Below are positions 1-6,025 of a stretch of 12,292 bases of DNA, piece by piece. The notes below the pieces were generated by a model that made no database searches, was not told the origin of the DNA, and saw only the letters and a list, made by a program, of their open reading frames with translations. The DNA comes from Patescibacteria group bacterium (GTDB lineage: Bacteria; Patescibacteriota; Minisyncoccia; JAHIHE01): contig JAHIHE010000074.1 of NCBI GenBank assembly GCA_018899995.1, positions 1-12,292 on the forward strand, given 5' to 3'. Position 1 is the stretch's first letter, and the number at the start of each line of letters is the position of its first letter. Position numbers and translations under genes: made by a program.

Positions 1-483
1 GATTTTCGCTCCTGAATCCCCTTGTATTTTTCCGTTTGAATATATGTTTCCGTCAATTGTTGAATTATTACTCATTTCAAGACCGCCTTCTCCAATCTGA
101 ACCCCGTAATGGAAAGATACGATGTCAGCGGTAATGGTAAGCCGGACCCGAGTTTTTCGGACATTGTTAAGATAAGTGGAAACCGAATCAATTGTAGTTA
201 CGCTACCGACTGTGCTAAAACTTTGATTAATGGAAGCTCCGTCAAGGTTCAGAACTCCCGAAGGCAAATCATAATTTTTCAATTTGCGCAAGACCGCGTC
301 TTCGGCGCCCGATTCAGCCGAATAATATGATTGCGCTGAAAAGATAAGATTTTTACTTACTTGCGTTCTGGTAAGAATAATCGCGCTTACGGAAAAGGTA
401 ACTATTAAAACCATACCTGTTACCATAAAAAGCGCCAGCAAGGCGGCGAAGCCGAATTCGTTGAGTCCATATTTTTTAATCAT
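1..483 (-). CDS. PilX-like pilus accessory protein, 5' part only (runs off left edge)
   Basis: The reading frame opens with ATG at 483 and stays open for 161 codons to the window edge, so the C-terminus is missing. The protein starts MIKKYGLNEFGFAALLALF and has one strongly hydrophobic helix at about residues 10-37. It then reads SAQSYYSAESGAEDAVLRKL, the 'YxAESGAEDA' pattern that follows the membrane helix in PilX-type minor pilin proteins. A canonical FTLIE prepilin site is absent; G-FAALL is a looser version. The visible C-terminal part, with NNSTIDGNIYSNGKIQGDSG, looks like the start of a beta-rich repetitive region. It begins 12 nt after the stop of the PilW-like gene, so it belongs to the same operon. 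Upstream there is only a weak ribosome-binding signal. The PilX-like assignment rests on pattern and position; the exact family is uncertain. Confidence 0.75.
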   Translation of the reverse strand, partial: MIKKYGLNEFGFAALLALFMVTGMVLIVTFSVSAIILTRTQVSKNLIFSAQSYYSAESGAEDAVLRKLKNYDLPSGVLNLDGASINQSFSTVGSVTTIDSVSTYLNNVRKTRVRLTITADIVSFHYGVQIGEGGLEMSNNSTIDGNIYSNGKIQGDSGAKI

Positions 484-495
484 ACATTTGTCGCG

Positions 496-1083
496 TTATC
501 TCAAAGCTATGGTATTGATAAGATGAATTTTAGAACCAGAAATAAAACTATTTTTCGGCTTAATAAGAATGTCAACTGTTACCGATTCTCTCTGTTTGCT
601 TCCGGGAGAATTCTTGTAATAATAAAAATTGATTGATTCAACTATCATGTCGGGGGAACTCAGCGCGACTGGACTCGCCCCGTCTTTTTTAAAAAAAACC
701 GCGTTATTCTCAATATAGAAATCAACATAGCCGATGTTTTCTCCGGCTAAAACGGTCTGGGTGGTAGCCAAAGACATCTGGTCTCCTTTGGCGGCGTTGA
801 AATTATAATTTCTGAAATTGCTGGTGGGAAGATAAATATATTTTGAATTCCGTGTTTCGTAGGATATCCTCTCCATAATATCGGAGCCGTTATAACTCGC
901 TTCGGTCAGAGCGGTTATCTTGGCATTGGTCTTGGATATAATCATCACGACTTCAATAATGACAACGGATATTATGCCCACCAGAGCGGTATAAAGCAGC
1001 ATCTCTATCAGCGTATAGCCGCCGCGTTGTTTAGCCCCGTTAGAAGTCGTCTTATTTACTCTTGATGTTGTTTGTTGATGCAT
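496..1083 (-). CDS. Prepilin-type protein, PilW/GspJ-like minor pseudopilin
   Basis: A 195-residue protein with a class III (type IV prepilin) signal. The leader is 22 residues and ends RGG, followed by YTLIEMLLYTALVG; E5 is present and the hydrophobic helix runs to about residue 50. A small soluble domain follows, of the size expected for PilW/GspJ minor pseudopilins, which sit at the pilus tip or help start assembly. It would be processed by PilD-type peptidase and inserted in the cytoplasmic membrane. The leader is long and hydrophilic, and its SNGAK segment is encoded by a fragment of the local repeat (1031-1048). An AGGAG motif lies about 16 nt before the ATG, farther than usual. It follows the PilV-like gene after 86 nt and precedes the PilX-like gene by 12 nt. 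The prepilin nature is clear; the PilW/GspJ subtype is inferred from gene order. Confidence 0.85.
   Translation of the reverse strand: MHQQTTSRVNKTTSNGAKQRGGYTLIEMLLYTALVGIISVVIIEVVMIISKTNAKITALTEASYNGSDIMERISYETRNSKYIYLPTSNFRNYNFNAAKGDQMSLATTQTVLAGENIGYVDFYIENNAVFFKKDGASPVALSSPDMIVESINFYYYKNSPGSKQRESVTVDILIKPKNSFISGSKIHLINTIALR
1031..1048. repeat. Repeat fragment in PilW-like leader
   Basis: TTAGCCCCGTTAGAAGTC, matching the unit end of the full copies except for the last bases. On the minus strand it encodes TSNGAK of the prepilin leader. Bases 1035-1048 are inverted relative to 1148-1161 with 13 of 14 matching. Confidence 0.7.
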
Positions 1084-1115
1084 AATGTTTTTAGAATATC
1101 TCCTATTGTTGTGCT

Positions 1116-1143
1116 GCGGAAAAAATTATTCAATTTTTTCCGC
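1116..1143. other. Perfect 12-bp hairpin between PilV-like and PilW-like genes
   Basis: Arms GCGGAAAAAATT and AATTTTTTCCGC enclose the 4-nt loop ATTC. It could stabilise or partly terminate the transcript between the two prepilin genes. Neither strand has a U-tract after the stem, though the 3' arm itself has six consecutive U residues. Confidence 0.6.
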
Positions 1144-1147
1144 CCAA

Positions 1148-1161
1148 GACTTCTAACGGAG
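1148..1161. repeat. Repeat fragment after the PilV-like gene
   Basis: GACTTCTAACGGAG sits 9 nt beyond the PilV-like stop codon and matches the inverted form of 1035-1048 with one mismatch. The pair encloses the PilW-like start region and the 12-bp hairpin. Confidence 0.6.
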
Positions 1162-1169
1162 TTCATGTT

Positions 1170-1706
1170 CTAATATAAATTAGCCAAATAAGCGGAAAGG
1201 GTAATTTGTTTTGCGGCCCCGCTTTCGGTCCACGAAACATTGGAAGTAATTTTTAAAGTATTGGCGTCTATCGCGCCGCCGCTTGAAACAATATTGTCGT
1301 TTGCGTCGCGCTGCGCTTGGGAAGTTGTTATCCATACCGTATATTTGCCGATGTTTTTTGTTCCGGATTGCGCGGCCCATTTCTGCGGGCTTGAGGCGTC
1401 TGCCGCAAAATAATAATTTGCTCCCGGCGTCAGGCCGGAAACGCTTGCCCAGCTTGCGTCGCGAATCGCCCGCGCCTGCTCTAAAGACGACTCTGCCAAA
1501 TACATCGCCTCAACACGGGTGATATTTTGCGCCGTCGCTCTTAAAGACAGGCTGAGATACTGCTCAATGCTCAAAAAAATGCCCGCTCCCACCGCTACAA
1601 CCAAAATTATCTCAATCAGCCCGAATCCTTTTGTGGTGAGTTGCGTTAAACCGTTTTGCTTAAAGTTATTCACCCCGTTAGAAATGTTATGTTTCTGTGC
1701 TTCCAT
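1170..1706 (-). CDS. Prepilin-type protein, PilV/GspI-like minor pseudopilin
   Basis: A 178-residue protein with a prepilin leader of 27 residues ending TTKG, then FGLIEIILVVAVGAGIFL (F1, E5) as the conserved N-terminal helix. After the helix comes EAMYLAESSLEQARAIRDASW; 'YLAESSLEQARAIRD' is typical of PilV-like minor pilins. The remainder is a small soluble domain with GANYYFAAD and YTVWITTSQ strands. The leader contains NISNGVNN, encoded by a repeat fragment at 1672-1685, so its first half is probably repeat-derived. No Shine-Dalgarno sequence is visible. It ends in TAG and lies between the GspH-like gene (94-nt gap holding a full repeat copy) and the PilW-like gene. It is likely a minor subunit exported and assembled with PilB and PilC. 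Confidence 0.85.
   Translation of the reverse strand: MEAQKHNISNGVNNFKQNGLTQLTTKGFGLIEIILVVAVGAGIFLSIEQYLSLSLRATAQNITRVEAMYLAESSLEQARAIRDASWASVSGLTPGANYYFAADASSPQKWAAQSGTKNIGKYTVWITTSQAQRDANDNIVSSGGAIDANTLKITSNVSWTESGAAKQITLSAYLANLY
1672..1685. repeat. Repeat fragment in PilV-like leader
   Basis: ACCCCGTTAGAAAT is identical to the CCCCGTTAGAAAT unit of full copy 2. On the minus strand it encodes ISNGV of the leader. Confidence 0.7.
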
Positions 1707-1723
1707 AATTGGTTTTTGTGAAT

Positions 1724-1786
1724 ACCCGTTGAAATTTGTAATTTCTAACCCCGTTAGAGATAAATCTCTAAACGGGGCTAACGGGG
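1724..1786 (+). repeat. Palindromic repeat, full copy 1 (intergenic)
   Basis: Between the PilV-like and GspH-like genes. Bases 1740-1786 are the exact reverse complement of 2685-2731 (47/47). Bases 1724-1739 are a degraded version of the remaining part. The core forms a hairpin, CCCCGTT-AGAGAT paired with ATCTCT-AAACGGGG, with one bulged base. Read on the plus strand it encodes the same peptide, ISNPVRDKSLNGANG, as copy 2 does inside the gene. Confidence 0.9.
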
Positions 1787-1800
1787 TTCATAAAAAAAGA

Positions 1801-2778
1801 TTATTGTATTTGCGTCACGCCGCCGTAGAATGAATCGGGAGTCATGGTTACGGTGCCGTCGGCGTTTTCAGTATAGGTGGCGATTTTTTTTACCACTCCG
1901 CCGTCAATAAAAGAAACTGTCGCCGACTTCGTGTTTTTAGTGCGGTCGCGCATTATGCAAAGCAATGTAGTTACCGAATCAAGGGCAATCGTGTGAACCC
2001 TTATTTCTTGGCCGACACTATCCACGGTAGTCGTACCCTGCCAACTGAAGGATGTTTTATCTCCGTTAAAATATAACGCGGTATCAATATCGTTGGTAAC
2101 CGTGCCGCCAGCGGCGGTAAACTCCAATCTCAAGGTAGAAGAGTTTTGTATGCTCCACGGAAGTGAAAAATGAATATGGCGGCCGTCAACGAGCGGCGGC
2201 GCGGAACTGGCTTGAAACGAGCCGGAACCGGCTTGCGCTTCGGAATTAATTACGATTTGCCTGATTTTGGAATTATCGGTTTTAATCCTTATGCCCACTG
2301 TCCCGGAATTGCTTGTGCCGCCGGTCAAGCGGCCAAATATCATATCAATACCTCCGCCCGAAAGAGCGACGTTGTAGATTTCAACATTTGGTGGCGGGTT
2401 AAAAATTTGATTTGTTGGCGCGCCATCAACAAAAGCGCCGCCGGAAAAAAGAACAAAGCGATTATTTAAAACATCAAAATGAATCCCATAATTGGAATCA
2501 TTTAAGGCCCCCAGAGAATAATTTTTCGCCAACTTGATTTTCGCCTCAATCATCTGCCTTGTGTTTTCCAAATTTACATTGTCGGAAAAAGATTTCCATG
2601 AGGGAACCGTGAGAACTGCCGCGACGGACAAAACCAAAATTATGACGATAATTTCTATCAAAGTAAAACCCCTTACTCTCTTTGCCCCGTTAGCCCCGTT
2701 TAGAGATTTATCTCTAACGGGGTTAGAAATTGCATTTCTAACGGGGTTTGTGTTTAAAAAACTTTTCGCTTCGCTCAT
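1801..2778 (-). CDS. Prepilin-type protein, GspH/FimT-like, with repeat-derived leader
   Basis: A 325-residue protein. The prepilin site is VRG then FTLIEIIVIILVLSVAAVL (mature residue 1 = residue 38, E5 present), followed by a GspH/FimT-like region with SWKSFSDNVNLENTRQMIEAKIKLAKNYS. The 37-residue leader is unusually long; its residues 10-31 are the translation of a palindromic DNA repeat (15 of them ISNPVRDKSLNGANG). At 325 residues it is about twice the usual GspH/FimT size; the extra length is a beta-rich C-terminal half from about residue 190. The start is fixed by an ATGA overlap with the pilC stop, so the two genes are probably translationally coupled. A perfect inverted copy of 47 bp of the leader repeat lies just past the stop codon. 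The pseudopilin class is well supported; its precise role in the pilus is unknown. Confidence 0.88.
   Translation of the reverse strand: MSEAKSFLNTNPVRNAISNPVRDKSLNGANGAKRVRGFTLIEIIVIILVLSVAAVLTVPSWKSFSDNVNLENTRQMIEAKIKLAKNYSLGALNDSNYGIHFDVLNNRFVLFSGGAFVDGAPTNQIFNPPPNVEIYNVALSGGGIDMIFGRLTGGTSNSGTVGIRIKTDNSKIRQIVINSEAQAGSGSFQASSAPPLVDGRHIHFSLPWSIQNSSTLRLEFTAAGGTVTNDIDTALYFNGDKTSFSWQGTTTVDSVGQEIRVHTIALDSVTTLLCIMRDRTKNTKSATVSFIDGGVVKKIATYTENADGTVTMTPDSFYGGVTQIQ
2685..2748 (-). repeat. Palindromic repeat, full copy 2 (inside GspH-like leader)
   Basis: Lies within the 5' end of the GspH-like gene and encodes about 21 residues of its leader, from NPVRNA to LNGANG. The half nearer the gene start has an extra unit, CCCCGTTAGAAAT, giving two tandem units. 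The element is a multiple of three in length here, so the reading frame passes through it. Confidence 0.9.
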
Positions 2779-3863
2779 ACGGTATCGGCAATTGAATACA
2801 TCGGCTGAATTATGGAAATCGCGAAAAAACCCACGGCAATACCCATAACAATCATTAGAATCGGCTCAATAATCGTGGATAGATTTTTGGTCGTTTCACT
2901 GACTTCATCTTCGTAAAATTTAGCCAAATCCAGTAGAATGTTGTCAAGCGAGCCCGTCTCTTCTCCAACCTCAATCATCTGAAGAACGAGAGGCGAATAC
3001 AAATCGCCAAACTCTCCAAGCGAGTCCTTCAGCCGCAATCCTTTTTCAATGCGTTCGGCCGCTACTCGCGTTGATTCTTGATAATAATAATTGGAAAGCG
3101 TTTTGGACACCGTTTTTAAAGCAGTACTTATGGAAACGCCTCCCTTAATCAGCGAGGAGGTGGTTCGGGCAAAGCGCGCGATATTAACCTTTTGGGAAAT
3201 ATCTCCGAAGATTGGAAGTTTTAAAATAATCATATCAACGAATTTGCTGTTTTTGCCCCTTAAAAACAATTTGGCGCTCATTGCCAAAAAAATCAGCGCT
3301 GCCAGAATTAAAACACCGTGATTTAAAAACAAATTGCTTAGGGCGATTAAAAATTTTGTTGACGCCGGCAACTCCACATTCATTGATTGGAAAATTAGCG
3401 TAAGTTTTGGAATTATGTAAACCATAACAATAATGCCGACCGCTACCATAGCCGTTAAAACCACCGCCGGATAAATCATCGCTCCTTTTATCTTGCTTCT
3501 CAGCTCGTAGTCCTTCTTCATTTGTTCGGAAAGAAGCGAAAGAGTGGAATCTAAAGAGCCGCTTAATTCGCCTATCCTGATCATGTTCACAAAAAGATCG
3601 TCAAAGACCTCCGGATGAGCGCTTAAAGCGTCGGCAAAAGAGGTCCCTTTCGCGATATCATTGTTTATCTTTTTTACAACTTCCGCGAATTTCGCGTTTT
3701 TTGTCTGTTTTTCAAGCGCGGCAAGGGACTTGGACAGAGAGAGGCCGGCCTTCACCATTATTGACAGATGGTGGCTAAACATTATTATTTCAATTTGCGG
3801 CACTCTGAATAAATTGCCGAAAACATTGGCGTCTTTTTTCGCGCTATAAGCGGAGTTTGTCAT
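2775..3863 (-). CDS. pilC: Type IV pilus inner-membrane platform protein PilC (GspF family)
   Basis: A 362-residue polytopic membrane protein with two T2SSF domains, at about residues 27-150 and 228-352. Each carries the family patterns: FSHHLSIMVKAGLSLSKSLA and IRIGELSGSLDSTL in the first, FARTTSSLIKGGVSISTAL and IEVGEETGSLDNIL in the second. Membrane helices fall at about 131-151, 181-200 and 331-353. PilC forms the platform that the PilB ATPase turns or pushes to add pilins. The length is slightly below the usual ~400 because the N-terminal extension is short. It follows pilB after a 148-nt structured gap and overlaps the GspH-like gene by 4 nt (ATGA). No good Shine-Dalgarno is seen before its ATG. 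Confidence 0.95.
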   Translation of the reverse strand: MTNSAYSAKKDANVFGNLFRVPQIEIIMFSHHLSIMVKAGLSLSKSLAALEKQTKNAKFAEVVKKINNDIAKGTSFADALSAHPEVFDDLFVNMIRIGELSGSLDSTLSLLSEQMKKDYELRSKIKGAMIYPAVVLTAMVAVGIIVMVYIIPKLTLIFQSMNVELPASTKFLIALSNLFLNHGVLILAALIFLAMSAKLFLRGKNSKFVDMIILKLPIFGDISQKVNIARFARTTSSLIKGGVSISTALKTVSKTLSNYYYQESTRVAAERIEKGLRLKDSLGEFGDLYSPLVLQMIEVGEETGSLDNILLDLAKFYEDEVSETTKNLSTIIEPILMIVMGIAVGFFAISIIQPMYSIADTV

Positions 3864-3911
3864 AAAATTGAATTTATTTGAATTATGTAATTCCCCTTCG
3901 CAACATTTCGC

Positions 3912-3987
3912 TTGATATTAGCGCCTTTTCGCTTCTATGTTTTTTAGAAGCGAATCCTTGCGAATATCAGGCGAATCAACGCTAATA
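3912..3987. other. Structured pilB-pilC intercistronic region
   Basis: Nested inverted segments: TCGCTTCTA / TAGAAGCGA (3929-3937 and 3945-3953, 9 bp, 7-nt loop), CGCCT/AGGCG around it, and an outer TATTAG/CTAATA pair. Several TTCGC motifs recur. With no promoter-like sequence for pilC nearby, it probably acts on the RNA, tuning pilC relative to pilB, or is an old repeat. Confidence 0.5.
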
Positions 3988-4011
3988 AATACAATTCGTA
4001 ATTGAAAGATA

Positions 4012-5769
4012 TTATTCCTTTACCGCCCTCATAATTTCTTCAAGCGAAGTAATTCCTTTTATCGCTTTAATAAAACCGTCTTCCGCGATGGTGATCATGC
4101 CTTCTTCAACGGCCAATTGCTCTATTTGGTCGGCAGTCGCGCCTTTGTTTATGCACGAGCGAAGATTATCCCCGATCTCCAAGACTTCATAAATGCCTAC
4201 CCTGCCTTTGTATCCTTCTTTGCGGCAGCGCTCGCATCCAGAGGAATGATAAAAATCCATTTCTTCCAATTTTTTGACATTGGAAATTTTCTCCCGATTT
4301 ATAATTTTTATAATTCTTTCAATTTTAAACTTTTCTCCTATGCTCTTTGTCTCGACTTTTCCAAGTTTGTATGGGCGGCGGCAGTCCGGGCAAAGTTTGC
4401 GCACCAATCTTTGGGCAATAATAACGTTGACGGTGGTGGCCACCAGAAACGGCTCCACCTTCATATCCAGAAGCCGCGGCAGAGTCGCAGAAGCGGAATT
4501 TGTGTGCAGGGTTGATAAAACCAGATGGCCTGTAAGGGCGGCGTGAATGGCCATCTCGGCGGTATCCTCGTCGCGGATTTCGCCGACCATAATAATATCC
4601 GGGTCCTGGCGCAGAAGCGCGCGCAATCCCGAGGCGAATGTCAATCCGATTTTCGGAGATACCTGAGTCTGGTTTACGCGCGGCATGCGGTATTCTATCG
4701 GATCTTCCACGGTATTTATGTTGACTTCGGGAGTATTCAATATTTCCAAAAGGGAATAAAGCGTGGTGGTCTTTCCGCTGCCGGTGGGGCCGGTTACAAG
4801 AATCATTCCGCTTGGCTTGCCAATCGCTTTTTTAACCGCCTCTATCGACTTCCCCCAAAAACCGAGATTCTCCAGATTAAGCCCCTTTAAATTTTCGTTA
4901 AGAAGGCGCATTACCACTTTTTCGCCGTCAAAAATAGGAAGAGTGGAAACACGAAAAGCGATTTTATAATCATCCTTTTCAATTTTAAATCTGCCGTCTT
5001 GCGGAAGACGGTGCTCGTCTAATTTTAAATTCGCCAAAACCTTAATCCTGGCCGCTATTCCTTGTTGAACTTGCTTGGGCAAAATCATCGCGTCGCGCAA
5101 GACCCCGTCAACCCGATAGCGCACAATGACATCTTTTTCTTCCGGCTCAATGTGGATATCGCTTGCCCCCTCGACAATCGCGTGCAAGAGCAATGTATCC
5201 ACGATTTTAATTATCGGAATATCCTCGGCTGCATTTTCAAGATCGGTTTTCTGCGCTCCGCTTTTTTCTTCTCCGATAATTTTTAATTCTTTCGCCGGAT
5301 GGCTCTCTTTTATAATTTCCTCAAATTCCGCTTCCAAACTTTTGTGGTATTGCTTGAGCGCGTTTTTAATTCCGCCCGGCGTGGCAAAACGAGTAATAAT
5401 ATTCAAACCGGTTTTTTTTCTGATAAACTCAAGTGTCTGAAAGTCGTCGGGGTCAAGAAGCGCCACCAAAAGATTATCTCCGTTTTTTCTGAACGCCACG
5501 ATGCTGTGCTCCCTGGCAATCGGTTCGGGGATCAGCCCTAAAACTTCTTTTGGAATAATTATCGTTTCCAGATTAACAAACGGAACTCCTTTCATATACG
5601 CGAGAATTTTGTACAGATCCTCTTCTTTTATTAGGCGCTTCTCCAAAATCAGACTCACGGGGTCGGTTTTTTCCCTTGCCGCGGATTTAAAAACTTCGTC
5701 TATTTTTTTCCCGGGCAAGAACTTTGAGTCAATCAAAAATCCTCTTAACTGATTGTTGTCTACGCGCAT
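4012..5769 (-). CDS. pilB: Type IV pilus assembly ATPase PilB (GspE/PulE family)
   Basis: A 585-residue cytoplasmic hexameric ATPase that powers pilus extension. An MshEN-type N-terminal domain spans about residues 1-145, then a GspE catalytic core. Visible motifs are Walker A GPTGSGKTTT (327-336), Asp box NTVEDPIEY (352-360), Walker B IIMVGEIRD (392-400) and His box AALTGHLVLSTLHT (410-423). A four-cysteine zinc site is present: C460/C463 (CPDC) and C512/C515 (CERC). The four-Cys element and MshEN domain point to the extension ATPase PilB/GspE and not to the retraction ATPase PilT. ATG 5769 is the first possible start, because an in-frame TAA lies 9 nt upstream. Its 5' end overlaps a short response-regulator-like reading frame by 41 nt. 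The only nearby GAGG is 16 nt from the ATG, so translation may depend on that upstream frame. Confidence 0.97.
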   Translation of the reverse strand: MRVDNNQLRGFLIDSKFLPGKKIDEVFKSAAREKTDPVSLILEKRLIKEEDLYKILAYMKGVPFVNLETIIIPKEVLGLIPEPIAREHSIVAFRKNGDNLLVALLDPDDFQTLEFIRKKTGLNIITRFATPGGIKNALKQYHKSLEAEFEEIIKESHPAKELKIIGEEKSGAQKTDLENAAEDIPIIKIVDTLLLHAIVEGASDIHIEPEEKDVIVRYRVDGVLRDAMILPKQVQQGIAARIKVLANLKLDEHRLPQDGRFKIEKDDYKIAFRVSTLPIFDGEKVVMRLLNENLKGLNLENLGFWGKSIEAVKKAIGKPSGMILVTGPTGSGKTTTLYSLLEILNTPEVNINTVEDPIEYRMPRVNQTQVSPKIGLTFASGLRALLRQDPDIIMVGEIRDEDTAEMAIHAALTGHLVLSTLHTNSASATLPRLLDMKVEPFLVATTVNVIIAQRLVRKLCPDCRRPYKLGKVETKSIGEKFKIERIIKIINREKISNVKKLEEMDFYHSSGCERCRKEGYKGRVGIYEVLEIGDNLRSCINKGATADQIEQLAVEEGMITIAEDGFIKAIKGITSLEEIMRAVKE

Positions 5770-5830
5770 AGCTTTTTAATTTTGTCCTCAATGCTTTATC
5801 GTCATCAATAATTAAAATTTTCCGAGACAT
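5729..5830 (-). pseudogene. Response-regulator N-terminal remnant (33 codons) overlapping pilB
   Basis: A 33-codon frame, ATG 5830 to TGA 5729. Its first 21 residues, beginning MSRKILIIDDDKALRTKL, match the start of a CheY-like receiver domain: beta strand 1 (KILIID), the acidic DDD that binds Mg2+, and the first helix. The match then stops. The rest is only the pilB start read in another frame, so the phosphoacceptor Asp (about residue 53) and the remainder of the domain are gone. It begins about 19 nt downstream of the predicted transcription start, so it should be transcribed and may be translated as a leader peptide reading 41 nt into pilB. The receiver resemblance is seen directly; whether this is dead debris or a working upstream reading frame is open. 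Confidence 0.6.
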
Positions 5831-5855
5831 AATTTTTAATATCCGTTACGCTCAC

Positions 5856-5884
5856 ATTATATCAAAACAGCTGTTTTGTAGCAA
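5856..5884 (-). promoter_or_regulatory. Sigma70-type promoter for the pilB operon
   Basis: On the minus strand the sequence reads TTGCTA (5884-5879), a 17-nt spacer, then TATAAT (5861-5856). TGA directly precedes the hexamer, so this is also an extended -10 (TGnTATAAT). Transcription should start near 5849, giving about 19 nt before the response-regulator remnant ATG and about 80 nt before pilB ATG. It is the best promoter match in the window and is correctly oriented for the pilB, pilC and prepilin genes. Confidence 0.72.
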
Positions 5885-5981
5885 CAGCCGAAAAATTATC
5901 AAGTGAATAAAACGCCGGAGTGAAAAAATAAACCGTGTATTCTGTTTCCTTGTTTAAATTTTCGCTTGAAGATGGATACAT
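5862..5981 (-). pseudogene. NADAR/YbiA-like N-terminal fragment (39 codons)
   Basis: A 39-codon frame, ATG 5981 to TGA 5862, lies between secA and the pilB promoter. The peptide contains YTVYFFTPAFYSLDNFSA. This resembles the N-terminus of NADAR-domain proteins (YbiA-like ADP-ribose-linked N-glycosidases), whose first strand is an aromatic-rich Y/F-F stretch followed by an 'xNFSA/SNF' motif. The conserved 'PTSEHxxQ' segment that should come next is absent because the frame stops first. Its last codons overlap the -35 element and the palindrome of the pilB promoter. No Shine-Dalgarno is seen. The family match is from memory of the motif and has medium confidence; the fragment is surely too short to be an enzyme. 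Confidence 0.42.
5863..5878. promoter_or_regulatory. Perfect 16-bp palindrome in the promoter spacer, probable operator
   Basis: CAAAACAGCTGTTTTG is a perfect dyad that fills 16 of the 17 spacer bases between -35 and -10 of the pilB promoter. A dimeric regulator bound here would block RNA polymerase. No regulator is encoded in the window apart from the response-regulator remnant, and the site is not a recognisable consensus for a known family. Confidence 0.55.
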
Positions 5982-5995
5982 AATAATAGAGATCT

Positions 5996-6018
5996 ACTCG
6001 GAAACCTGGTTTCCAAGT
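5996..6018 (-). terminator. Hairpin just downstream of secA, possible terminator or 3' stabiliser
   Basis: An 11-bp stem (one G-T pair; arms ACTTGGAAACC and GGTTTCCGAGT on the minus strand) with a minimal loop begins 7 nt after the secA stop. No U-tract follows, so it is not a classic intrinsic terminator. It may protect the 3' end or only weaken readthrough into the pilB region. Confidence 0.4.
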
Positions 6019-6025
6019 TTAAAAT

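Noticed and set aside
109..330. 73-codon plus-strand frame near the left edge
   Set aside because: It is antisense to the PilX-like gene, which has a coherent hydrophobic N-terminus and the operon orientation.
1519..1833. 104-codon plus-strand frame containing ISNPVRDKSLNGANG
   Set aside because: It shares the repeat-derived peptide only because repeat copy 1 is in the opposite orientation; the rest is antisense to the PilV-like gene.
1724..2748. CRISPR array
   Set aside because: The repeats are few, irregularly spaced, in both orientations and inside genes; there are no uniform spacers or cas genes.
5863..5878. LexA (SOS) box
   Set aside because: The dyad has an AACAGCTGTT centre without the spaced CTG-N10-CAG or GAAC-N4-GTTC patterns, so a specific regulator cannot be named.
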